DNA of 64,000 nucleotides, taken from positions 353-64,352 of the forward strand of contig DEKX01000030.1 in the NCBI GenBank assembly GCA_002354095.1, in the 5' to 3' direction. Made by a program: the position numbers and the translations under genes. The notes below the pieces were generated by a model. It searched no databases, was not told where the DNA came from, and saw nothing but the letters and a program-made list of their open reading frames with translations. This DNA is from Prevotella sp. UBA2711. GTDB taxonomy: Bacteria; Bacteroidota; Bacteroidia; Bacteroidales; Bacteroidaceae. Shown here piece by piece: positions 46,742 to 54,144 of this stretch. How positions within the stretch are numbered: position 1 is the first letter of the stretch; every line of letters begins with the position of its first letter.

Positions 46742-48916
46742 ATGAGTAAAAAGAAAGGTGGTAAACGACTGAATAAGAAGATGATTGCAGAAATGCTGCA
46801 AACCTTCTTCCAACAGAATCCTAACGAGGTTTTTTCGTTTAAGCAGATATTCAAGGCACTTAAACTGGATACCCATCCAGCCAAGATGCTCGCCATCGAT
46901 ACGATGGACGAGATGACATGGGACGACTATCTCACCAAGACCAGCGATAACTCCTACCGCCTGAACCTGAAGACCCAGGTGCAGGAGGGTACGTTTATCC
47001 GTAAGTCCAATGGTAAGAACTCGTTCCAACCGGATGACGGTGGCAAACCCATCTTCGTGTCGGAGCGCAATTCCATGTTTGCCCTCAATGGCGACCGCGT
47101 CAGAGTGGCTATGATGGCACGCCGACAAAACCATATCAAGGAGGCAATGGTGGTCGAAGTGCTGTCGCATAAGATGGATCAGGCTGTTGGTAAACTGAAA
47201 GTAGAGAAAGACTTTGCCTTCCTTGTTACGGAAGGTAATATCTTCGCACAGGATATTCTGATTCCTAAAAAGAAACTGAAGGGCGGTAAGACGGGCGATA
47301 AGGCCGTGGTGAAAATCACCCAGTGGCCCTCGAAGGATTCCAAGAATCTGGTAGGTGAAGTCATTGACGTACTGGGTAAGGAGGGCGACAACAATGTAGA
47401 GATGCATGCCATCCTGGCGCAATACGGACTGCCCTATAAGTATCCTAAAGCCATCGAGGATGCTGCCGAGAAGATTGAGCCGGGCATTACGGCTGAGGAG
47501 ATTGCGCGTCGTGAAGACTTCCGCGACGTATGGACCTGCACCATCGACCCCAAGGATGCCAAAGACTTTGATGATGCACTGTCAATCCGTCCTGCAGGCA
47601 AGGGCTTGTGGGAGGTTGGTGTGCATATTGCCGATGTCTCGCACTATGTCAAGGAGGGCTCAGTGATAGATAAGGAGGCTACCAAACGTGCCACGAGTGT
47701 CTATCTCGTTGACCGCACCATCCCGATGCTGCCCGAGCGCCTGTGCAATTTCATCTGCTCGCTGCGCCCTGACGAAGAAAAGCTGTGCTACAGCGTGATT
47801 GTCGTTTTAGACGACGATGCCAACATCAAACAGGGACGCATCGTCCATACCGTCATCAAGAGCAACCGCCGTTATGCCTATGAGGAGGTGCAGGACATTC
47901 TGATGGGGGAATCCCCAACATCTGAACCTGCAGAATATGCCGATAGCCTCAAAACGCTTGACCGTCTTGCTAAGAAGTTGCGTGAGAAACGCTTCAAAGG
48001 TGGAGCTGTGAAGTTCGATCGTGAAGAGTTGCACTTTGATATTGATGCCGACGGCAAGCCCACACGCGCCTATTTCAAGAAATCTACCGATGCCACCCAG
48101 CTCATCGAGGAATTCATGCTGCTGGCCAACAAGTTTGTGGCAGAGAGCATTGGTATGAAGAAAAAGCCCAAAGGCAACGGCCAACAGCAGAAAGCCAAGA
48201 CATTCGTCTATCGTATTCACGACCAGCCCGACCCCACTAAATTGGAAAACCTGCGCGAATTTGTGGTCAAGTTCGGCTATAAGCTCAAGACAGGAGGCAC
48301 CAAGGGGGCTATCTCCAAGAGCCTGAACTCGCTGATGGACGGTTGTCAGGGTAAGAAGGAACAGAAACTGATTGAGACCGTTGCCCTGCGTGCCATGATG
48401 AAGGCAAAATACTCTACGCATAACATCGGACACTACGGACTGGCCTTCGAGTATTACACCCACTTCACGTCGCCTATCCGCCGTTATCCCGATACGATGG
48501 TACACCGACTCCTCACCAAATATCAGGACGGAGGGCGCAGTGCCAATCAGGACAAATACGAAGAGCTTTGCGAACACTGTTCCGATATGGAGGTGGTAGC
48601 TCAGCAGGCGGAGCGTGACTCCATTAAATATAAAATGGTGGAATTTATGGTCGACAAGGTTGGTGAGGTCTATGATGCCCACATCAGCGGCATCCAGTCC
48701 TACGGCATCTACTGCGAGATTGACGAGAACCATTGCGAGGGAATGGTGCCCATGCGTGATTTGGACGACGACTACTACGACTTCGACGAGCGCAACTACT
48801 GTCTCGTTGGTCGCCGCCACCACAACAAATACCAGCTGGGCGACCCCATCCGCATCAAGGTGGCGCGTGCCAATATGGAGAAGCGTCAACTCGACTTCGC
48901 GCTGGCCGAAGACTGA
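46742..48916 (+). CDS. rnr: Ribonuclease R
   Basis: 724 residues. An N-terminal winged-helix region (residues 1-75) is followed by OB/cold-shock domains, the RNB catalytic domain with TIDPKDAKDFDDALS (metal-binding Asp cluster) and VHIADVSHYVKEGS, then THFTSPIRRYPDTMVHRLL. A C-terminal S1 domain (VYDAHISGIQSYGIYCEIDE) closes it. It is a 3'-5' exoribonuclease that degrades structured RNA. Monocistronic, followed by a hairpin at 48936. Length is normal. Confidence 0.95.
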   Translation: MSKKKGGKRLNKKMIAEMLQTFFQQNPNEVFSFKQIFKALKLDTHPAKMLAIDTMDEMTWDDYLTKTSDNSYRLNLKTQVQEGTFIRKSNGKNSFQPDDGGKPIFVSERNSMFALNGDRVRVAMMARRQNHIKEAMVVEVLSHKMDQAVGKLKVEKDFAFLVTEGNIFAQDILIPKKKLKGGKTGDKAVVKITQWPSKDSKNLVGEVIDVLGKEGDNNVEMHAILAQYGLPYKYPKAIEDAAEKIEPGITAEEIARREDFRDVWTCTIDPKDAKDFDDALSIRPAGKGLWEVGVHIADVSHYVKEGSVIDKEATKRATSVYLVDRTIPMLPERLCNFICSLRPDEEKLCYSVIVVLDDDANIKQGRIVHTVIKSNRRYAYEEVQDILMGESPTSEPAEYADSLKTLDRLAKKLREKRFKGGAVKFDREELHFDIDADGKPTRAYFKKSTDATQLIEEFMLLANKFVAESIGMKKKPKGNGQQQKAKTFVYRIHDQPDPTKLENLREFVVKFGYKLKTGGTKGAISKSLNSLMDGCQGKKEQKLIETVALRAMMKAKYSTHNIGHYGLAFEYYTHFTSPIRRYPDTMVHRLLTKYQDGGRSANQDKYEELCEHCSDMEVVAQQAERDSIKYKMVEFMVDKVGEVYDAHISGIQSYGIYCEIDENHCEGMVPMRDLDDDYYDFDERNYCLVGRRHHNKYQLGDPIRIKVARANMEKRQLDFALAED

Positions 48917-48935
48917 TGATTGCTGTCGAATAACT

Positions 48936-48969
48936 AAGGGGAGCTGGTCAGATAGTGCCAGCTCCCCTT
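48936..48969 (+). terminator. rnr terminator
   Basis: AAGGGGAGCTGG (48936-48947) pairs perfectly with CCAGCTCCCCTT (48958-48969); the following tract is CTTC, so the U-run is weak. Confidence 0.75.
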
Positions 48970-49035
48970 CTTCGATTAATCTTTACAGGATGATGAGTAC
49001 TTACTGTAAGTTTCGAAAAATTTCTCTAATAAAAA

Positions 49036-49067
49036 TTTGGAACTTTGCTCACTTATCCGTATCTTTG
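49036..49067 (+). promoter_or_regulatory. Promoter of the DUF4160/DUF2442 pair
   Basis: TTTG 49036-49039 and TATCTTTG 49060-49067 have 20-bp spacing. ATG 49083 is 15 bp past the box. Confidence 0.7.
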
Positions 49068-49082
49068 CGAGTAAAAACGGAG

Positions 49083-49385
49083 ATGCCTAAGATTCTGTTA
49101 TACATAACTGCAAAGGTAATTTGGCAATTTCTGTTCTGGAATACTGACTACAATGAAAACAGAGCGCATGTTCATGTAGGTAAACGTAATACAGAGCACC
49201 TGTGCAAGATATGGCTTGAACCCGAAGTAGAATTAGCTCAACAAGGTGATTTGACAGACGCACAAATAAAGGAAATTTTGGCGATAGCTAATGATTATCG
49301 CGACCAATTACTTCATCAATGGAGTCTCTTTAAACAAGGAAAACGTTTGAGAATACTTACTGTAAGAAAGACTAAAAAGAAATAG
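49083..49385 (+). CDS. DUF4160 protein, putative toxin-antitoxin partner
   Basis: 100 residues from ATG 49083; upstream frame belongs to the rnr shadow. The DUF4160 core is visible: WQFLFWNTDYNENRAHVHVG, KIWLEPEVELAQQGDLTDA and EILAIANDYRDQLLHQW. DUF4160 and DUF2442 genes are often found paired, and the pair has been proposed as a toxin-antitoxin module; direct functional evidence is thin. A DUF2442 gene starts 2 bp after the stop. The small, isolated, promoter-bearing unit fits such a module. Confidence 0.78.
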   Translation: MPKILLYITAKVIWQFLFWNTDYNENRAHVHVGKRNTEHLCKIWLEPEVELAQQGDLTDAQIKEILAIANDYRDQLLHQWSLFKQGKRLRILTVRKTKKK

Positions 49386-49387
49386 CA

Positions 49388-49657
49388 ATGTACAAAAAGG
49401 AAGGTTATTGGGATGTTAAACCGAGAATTAAGCGGCTGTCTTTCCCGAAACGCGGAAAGTTTCAGGTTGACCTGCAGGATGGGCGTTCTGTGGTAATGCC
49501 TATTTCTGCTTTTCCATCAATAAAGAAAGTTCCGACAAAAGAACGCGACAACTGGTATATGATTGGAGGTGGCATAACCTGGGATTCTTGTCCAGAAGTT
49601 ATCCACATTGAGCAAATTCTTGGTAACTACCAAAACTATGCCCACGAGCAAGCATAA
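49388..49657 (+). CDS. DUF2442 protein, partner of DUF4160
   Basis: 89 residues. DUF2442 hallmarks: WDVKPRIKRLSFPKRGKFQV, LQDGRSVVMPISAFPSIKKV, then WYMIGGGITWDSCPEVIHIE and QILG. In pairs of this kind DUF2442 is the presumed antitoxin or DNA-binding member. It follows DUF4160 by 2 bp. Its 3' end overlaps ATG 49638 of a small broken frame. Confidence 0.8.
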   Translation: MYKKEGYWDVKPRIKRLSFPKRGKFQVDLQDGRSVVMPISAFPSIKKVPTKERDNWYMIGGGITWDSCPEVIHIEQILGNYQNYAHEQA

Positions 49658-49814
49658 CAGTAAAGACATATACCATGCGAGGGATGAACGCGCTCACGAA
49701 TCCATTGCAGCTACGTCGCACCGCACCGCCGAATACTACCGCTAGCGTCCCTGCGCCGCCAAGGTGGAGAGTGCCGCCCGCATCTTCGCCAACTATCTGA
49801 ACTCAAAAAGTTAA
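49638..49814 (+). pseudogene. Small third frame with an internal stop
   Basis: ATG 49638 lies inside the DUF2442 end. The frame reads MPTSKHNSKDIYHARDERAH, ESIAATSHRTAEYYR, then a TAG, then continues RPCAAKVESAARIFANYLNS to TAA 49812-49814. Both halves have similar composition and the second half looks helical, as if one 58-codon gene had gained a nonsense mutation. I do not recognise the family. Confidence 0.35.
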
Positions 49815-49831
49815 GTGCCGTCTGAATAGAA

Positions 49832-49867
49832 AAGGCTCCCCGACGTCTCACGACGCAAGGGAGCCTT
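49832..49867 (-). terminator. Terminator of the Ig-like repeat gene
   Basis: AAGGCTCCC (49832-49840) pairs with GGGAGCCTT (49859-49867); leftward it is followed by TTCTATTC. It can act in both directions. Confidence 0.75.
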
Positions 49868-49892
49868 CAATTTAACCATTAAAACTAATCTT

Positions 49893-52469
49893 TTATTTCA
49901 CAAGCATTTTCTTGCCGTTGATGATGACGATACCCTTATAGCTCTCGTCAACACGCTGACCTCTCAAGTTATAACGTTTAGCCGTTGTGCCGTCAGCATT
50001 AATCAGCTGAATGCCTGTAGCATTAGCCACTGTCACTTTTAACAGTGTCACCGGAGCTTCCGAAGTCTTCAGCGTCAGCAAGATGTCACCACCAGTGGCA
50101 ACATACTCCTTGCCACTTACCAGCGTCAGTGCTGCACGGCGACTGGCTGCCGGTTCTGTCAGTCCTTCTGCCTCAATAGTCCCTTCGAATGTACACGTCA
50201 CGACTTTACCAGCCTCTACACCCAGAATAGCCATCTTAACGTCGGCACCTTCACTGAAGGTTATGCTGCCGTCGGCACCTACTGTCAAGCGCGCAGCGGC
50301 CTCCTCCGACAGGGCAATCTCGTTTGCCACGCTATTCTTAATAGCTTCGGCTACCTCGGCTGACGGCTTATAGAGCGTCTCACCATCTACGGTCACAGGC
50401 TCTTCCTTATTAATAGTTTCAGACTCTACGGTCAGTTCGTAGCTTGCCTTGGTTGCCTCATACTGCTCGTTGCCGGCAAACTCCGCCGTGATGGTGGTCT
50501 TACCAGCAGCCAAGATGGTGACAGCCCCCGTCTTGGCATCCACCGTTGCCACTTTCGTGTTGCTGCTGCTATAAGTTACCTCAAGCTTTGAGTCGTTCTT
50601 CAACGTAGGAGCCGAGAATGGTTCACCATAAGTAGCAGTATATGTCTGTTGAGGGAATGACAATTCTACATCAGCCTTGACAACCGTCAGTTTGTAGCTG
50701 CCCGATACCGCATTATATATATCATTTCCTGCAAATTCAGCAGAGATGGTTGTCTCACCGATTTTTAGAATAGTCACTGCGCCTGTCTTGGCATCCACCT
50801 TGGCAACTGTCTCATCACTGCTGCTATAGGTCAGCGTAAGGCCTTCTGGAGTAGTTGAAGCCTTAGGAGCCTCGAAAGCCTCCTTCGTAGAAACAGTATA
50901 CTCCTGCTGAGGGAACGAGATGGCAGCACTTATTTTCTGAACTATCAGCGTATAACTGACCGATGCAGCCTTGAAATCGTCGTTGCCCGCAAAAGCGGCC
51001 GTAATAACAACAGTTCCTGCCTTATGGAGCGTCACGGCACCGGTAGAAGCGTTGACTTCAGCAACTTCGGTATTGCTGCTGCTATAAGTAACTGGAACAT
51101 TGTCGGGATTCGTCAACTGGGGAGCAGTGAAAGTGCCATTAACGGCAACACGATATTCTTTCTCGGGGAATTGAAGAGTTGTAGTTCCTGGATCAACAAC
51201 GGTTAGCGTGTATGTACCCTTAGGGTCGTTCCAGCCTGTTCCTCCTTCATAGAAATCGTTCTCTGCCAACCACACCGTAATGGTTGTTTCACCTTTCTTT
51301 AATGGCGTAATGATACCTTTCTCATTCACCGTCGCCACTGTTTCGTCACTGCTCTCATAGGCAAGGGCAAACCCTGTCACTTCTTCATTTAATATATTTT
51401 TGATAGAAGGCACAGGAGAGGTAAAATCTTCGCCCACAGTGGCTTTGTAACTACTCTCAGCAAACGAAAACACAGGTCTGCCTTTATTACAGCTGTAGGA
51501 ATAAGATACCTTTGCAGGCTTGTATTCTGTGTTACCAGCAAACGAAGCTGTGATGGTAGCCGTTCCAGCTTTTACCACCTTAATGGCACCCGTTGTAGCA
51601 TTAATCTGAATAGCTTCCGGATTCGTCGACTCATACTGTACGGCAACATTATATTTGTTCACGAGTACAGCAGGTGAAACTTCTTGAGGATAGTAAAAAG
51701 CTAACACATCAGGGAAATAAGGGTCATTCCACGTGGTGCGAATCGTATTATCCCAATCATCAGCAGCTTTCCACTTAAGTCCAGGTTCAGTACGTGTGTC
51801 GGGCACTATGACGATATTGGTTGCAATTTTATCGCCACACTTAATAGCAGAAGAACTCCAGGAACCATTAGAAATGCGTGCTCCCTCTGGAGACTGGATG
51901 GAGCTATTAGTAAGGGTGATCCATCCTATGTTAGAAATACTATATACTTTTAATGTGGATTCTATAACAGACAACGACGTATATACAACATTTATTCCTT
52001 TTTCATCCTGAAAATCAACAGTCGTATGGTCAATAACTAACTTACAACCTGCCATTGCCGATTTATTAAAATGATAAAATACTGTTTCTGAACCTGTATG
52101 CTTAGCCGTTAACGAACCGCTGCCAGTAATAGTTAAGGATTCAGATCCATCACCATATATTATTATTGCAGAAGACGAAAGTGTATTCGTTCCTTCCGAC
52201 TGAATGGTAAGCGGTTGAGTAGTATTTATAATTTTCTTATCTGCACTGGCTGTCACACCATTCAGATTCAGCGTCTGAGTCTCGCTGTCGTAGCTCATCG
52301 TACCTGTGGCAGAGCATCCGTCAACGGAGTTAATCACAGCAATCAGGTTGGCCTTGTTCTCGTCGGTCACGTCAACACCACAAATCTGCAGCCCGTAGGG
52401 ACTCTCAGCGTTTGCACCCGTCAGGAGGGCAAACAACGTCACTAAAGTGAGTAAAATTCTTTGTTTCAT
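49893..52469 (-). CDS. Large secreted protein with tandem bacterial Ig-like domains
   Basis: 858 residues. Signal peptide (ILLTLVTLFALLTGANA). Residues about 25-230 form an N-terminal beta-helix-like domain of the carbohydrate-binding type seen in Prevotella (GTMSYDSETQTLNLNGVTAS). From about 250 to 690 there are roughly five Ig-like (Big_2-type) units of 80-90 residues, each with VxYSSSNTEVAxVxAxTGAV and a xGxTxITAxFAGN strand. The end, AKRYNLRGQRVDESYKG and IVIINGKKMLVK, is the short sorting-tail type used by Bacteroidota. It is probably a surface adhesin or glycan binder. A C9 tract lies upstream (52551-52559). Confidence 0.82.
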   Translation of the reverse strand: MKQRILLTLVTLFALLTGANAESPYGLQICGVDVTDENKANLIAVINSVDGCSATGTMSYDSETQTLNLNGVTASADKKIINTTQPLTIQSEGTNTLSSSAIIIYGDGSESLTITGSGSLTAKHTGSETVFYHFNKSAMAGCKLVIDHTTVDFQDEKGINVVYTSLSVIESTLKVYSISNIGWITLTNSSIQSPEGARISNGSWSSSAIKCGDKIATNIVIVPDTRTEPGLKWKAADDWDNTIRTTWNDPYFPDVLAFYYPQEVSPAVLVNKYNVAVQYESTNPEAIQINATTGAIKVVKAGTATITASFAGNTEYKPAKVSYSYSCNKGRPVFSFAESSYKATVGEDFTSPVPSIKNILNEEVTGFALAYESSDETVATVNEKGIITPLKKGETTITVWLAENDFYEGGTGWNDPKGTYTLTVVDPGTTTLQFPEKEYRVAVNGTFTAPQLTNPDNVPVTYSSSNTEVAEVNASTGAVTLHKAGTVVITAAFAGNDDFKAASVSYTLIVQKISAAISFPQQEYTVSTKEAFEAPKASTTPEGLTLTYSSSDETVAKVDAKTGAVTILKIGETTISAEFAGNDIYNAVSGSYKLTVVKADVELSFPQQTYTATYGEPFSAPTLKNDSKLEVTYSSSNTKVATVDAKTGAVTILAAGKTTITAEFAGNEQYEATKASYELTVESETINKEEPVTVDGETLYKPSAEVAEAIKNSVANEIALSEEAAARLTVGADGSITFSEGADVKMAILGVEAGKVVTCTFEGTIEAEGLTEPAASRRAALTLVSGKEYVATGGDILLTLKTSEAPVTLLKVTVANATGIQLINADGTTAKRYNLRGQRVDESYKGIVIINGKKMLVK

Positions 52470-52560
52470 AAGCGCTTATCTTTTTATTGGTTACTAATAT
52501 TGTTGATATTCATGCTACAAAATTACAAAGATTTTTGTTAAATAGTGTCACCCCCCCCCT
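52470..52560 (-). promoter_or_regulatory. Upstream region of the Ig-like gene with poly-C tract
   Basis: Leftward -7 box TAATTTTG (52518-52525) lies about 50 bp before the start. No TTTG is found at 19-21 bp; nine consecutive C (G on the coding strand, 52551-52559) lie 25 bp behind the box, next to the expected -33 position. Confidence 0.5.
52551..52559. repeat. Homopolymer C9
   Basis: Nine C in a row. Homopolymers of this length are prone to slippage in replication and sequencing. Confidence 0.9.
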
Positions 52561-52605
52561 AAATAATGTTAAAGCGCGAAAAATTTCCCTCGCCTAATCA
52601 CATGT

Positions 52606-52640
52606 GGATCATGGATCATGGATCAGGGGACTCTGATCCG
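52606..52640. repeat. GGATCAT heptamers and a GGATCA hairpin
   Basis: GGATCAT at 52606-52612 and 52613-52619, then GGATCAG at 52620-52626. The last unit forms a hairpin with TGATCC at 52634-52639. It resembles a REP-like element and lies directly before the RAYT remnant. Confidence 0.7.
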
Positions 52641-52798
52641 TCCAGAAATTAGAAAAGAAACAACGAAACAAAATCATAAAAGGGTTATGCGATCAGGGAG
52701 CTGGATTCAGGCAACTGGCCCGAATAACGGGCATCAGTTACGGGATTATTCAAAGAGTAGCAATAGATCAGAGATTGCAACGCCACACAAAACAACCA
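52637..52798 (+). pseudogene. RAYT (REP-associated tyrosine transposase) C-terminal fragment
   Basis: The frame without a start reads SVQKLEKKQRNKIIKGLCDQ, GAGFRQLARITGISYGIIQR and VAIDQRLQRHTKQ. The RN-x-x-I-x-x-L-x-x-x-GAGxRQLARxTGIS pattern is the C-terminal HTH tail of IS200-like/RAYT transposases in Bacteroidota. The HUH catalytic domain (about 200 residues) is missing. The frame stays open to 53083 through repeat DNA with no domain. Confidence 0.6.
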
Positions 52799-52867
52799 CA
52801 ATGCAAGAAAAACAGAAAATTCTCGACCTATTACTCATATTTTTGCATCGCTTTAGAGTCGCTTCAG

Positions 52868-52984
52868 GCAGGGAGATGCCATACATATACCATACACATA
52901 CCATACACATGCCATACACATACTATACCCTTGAGCATGGCTACAATATGGCATCATAGGGAGAAAACCGAGGCATCTCCCTGC
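52868..52984. repeat. 13-bp inverted repeat bracketing an 11-bp tandem repeat
   Basis: GCAGGGAGATGCC (52868-52880) and GGCATCTCCCTGC (52972-52984) are perfect inverted copies 91 bp apart. Between them CCATACACATA is repeated at 52890-52900, 52901-52911 (one change) and 52912-52922. Confidence 0.88.
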
Positions 52985-53042
52985 ATAACCACTACCAGCT
53001 ATATGCGGGAATTGAATATCATATCTCGAATGGCATCCAAAG

Positions 53043-53085
53043 TAGGAACCGCCGTATGCCGAACGGCACGTACGGTGGTGTGAGA
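53043..53085 (+). ncRNA. Group II intron domain V, 3'-end remnant
   Basis: The stretch 53048-53079 folds as ACCGCCGTA / TACGGTGGT (one G-U) with an inner TGCC-GAAC-GGCA hairpin and a two-base CG bulge on the 3' side. That is the size and shape of group II intron domain V, including a CGC triad in the lower stem and the following GTGAGAGG typical before domain VI. No intron-encoded reverse transcriptase occurs within the surrounding kilobase, so only the 3' end survives. Confidence 0.7.
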
Positions 53086-53147
53086 GGTCGGTAAACATGA
53101 AATTTGGCTCTTGCCAAATGGAGAGGGAGCTTTGGGCGGGCAGGGAG

Positions 53148-53213
53148 TTTCATTACGAGAAACTGGTGGTTTCATTACGAGTTTCTACTGGTTTCATTAC
53201 GAGTTTCTGGGGG
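53148..53213. repeat. 22-bp direct repeat, 3 copies
   Basis: GTTTCATTACGAG occurs at 53148-53160, 53170-53182 and 53192-53204, exactly 22 bp apart. The rest of the unit varies: the first copy continues AAACTGGTG, the other two TTTCTACTG and TTTCTGGGG. There are no unique spacers, so it is not a CRISPR. Confidence 0.9.
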
Positions 53214-53273
53214 ATAGGTTAGTGGCAATATGGCGCCACTCCTCTACCTGTGATTTTTCATTTTTAATATCAC

Positions 53274-53352
53274 AATATCACCAAATGTTCCTTGAAGCCC
53301 GATGTACAAAGGGATTGGCGTTGGTGATATTAGTGGTGATATTGGTGATATT
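53274..53352. repeat. AATATCACCAA inverted repeat, two partners
   Basis: AATATCACCAA at 53274-53284 can pair with TTGGTGATATT at 53321-53331 or 53342-53352. Alternative hairpins would be mutually exclusive. Confidence 0.8.
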
Positions 53353-53392
53353 TTCTGCTGGTTTTTAACAGATTTTGGCTAAAAAACGCGTT

Positions 53393-53458
53393 TTTTTCGA
53401 GTGCGCTCCAGTAAAAATTGGAGTGCAGTGAAAAACTTTTTGGAGTGCACTCGAAAAA
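53393..53458. repeat. 18-bp inverted repeat with a third internal copy
   Basis: TTTTTCGAGTGCGCTCCA (53393-53410) and TGGAGTGCACTCGAAAAA (53441-53458) are complementary at 17 of 18 positions. A further TTGGAGTGCAGTG lies at 53419-53431. The structure ends about 57 bp before the outer-membrane barrel gene and could be a leader hairpin. Confidence 0.85.
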
Positions 53459-53514
53459 TAAGCGCTTATTACAATAAAGAAATAGATTCTGCGTTTTTTA
53501 TATAAAACGATAAG

Positions 53515-54144
53515 ATGAAAAAAATAATAGCAGTCTTTGCTCTTCTCTGTCTTTCACTGGGCATGAAGGCACAACAAGAAATTCATTCGTGGTCTTTAAC
53601 TCCAAAAGTTGGTTTCAACTCTTCCAATATGTCAGTGGAGGATCTGTGGACTGACGCGAACCACCATATAAGTACAAAACGGAAATGGGGCTTTGTGGGA
53701 GGTATGGAAGCAGAGTATCAGGCTTGGCAGCAAATAGGTATTTCGGTAGGTGCCTTTTATGCTAACGAGGGTTATACATACGGAGACATCGAGGACTTAG
53801 GGAAGGTAACGCAGACGCTTCATTTCGTCAACATCCCTGTTTTGGTCAATTTCTATATCGAACCCAATATACTACCAGGGTTGGCTTTAAAGGCTGGTGT
53901 GGAGTTCGGCTATTTGGTAAGCGGCAAATATAAGGATGCCAAGACGTCATTGACCAATACGTCGGACTATAAGCGTGTCAATATTTCCATTCCTGCAGGT
54001 ATCTCCTACAATTACAAGCATTTTGTGGCAGACCTCCGTTACAACATCGGCTTAATGAACATGTGCAACAAGGTGCTGGAAGTGGAAGATTCGTGGAAGA
54101 CAAACTCCCTATGGCTCACTGTTGGCTACCAGTTTGATTTGTAG
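53515..54144 (+). CDS. Outer-membrane beta-barrel (porin-family) protein
   Basis: 209 residues. Signal peptide MKKIIAVFALLCLSLGMKAQ. The mature part alternates polar and hydrophobic residues as in OMP_b-brl proteins: SWSLTPKVGFNSSNMSVEDL, GFVGGMEAEYQAWQQIGISV, LHFVNIPVLVNFYIEPNIL, LKAGVEFGYLVSGKY, and a terminal strand LWLTVGYQFDL ending on a hydrophobic residue. Function unknown; such small barrels are common in Bacteroidota. Its 3' end overlaps the convergent DHHW gene by 29 bp. The repeat-rich DNA upstream is its leader. Confidence 0.85.
   Translation: MKKIIAVFALLCLSLGMKAQQEIHSWSLTPKVGFNSSNMSVEDLWTDANHHISTKRKWGFVGGMEAEYQAWQQIGISVGAFYANEGYTYGDIEDLGKVTQTLHFVNIPVLVNFYIEPNILPGLALKAGVEFGYLVSGKYKDAKTSLTNTSDYKRVNISIPAGISYNYKHFVADLRYNIGLMNMCNKVLEVEDSWKTNSLWLTVGYQFDL

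Noticed and set aside
52775..53083. 102-codon frame in the repeat region
   Set aside because: Only its front part belongs to the RAYT tail; the rest translates tandem repeats and intron sequence.
53148..53213. 22-bp direct repeats as a small CRISPR
   Set aside because: Units are contiguous with only short variable ends; no spacers of constant length.
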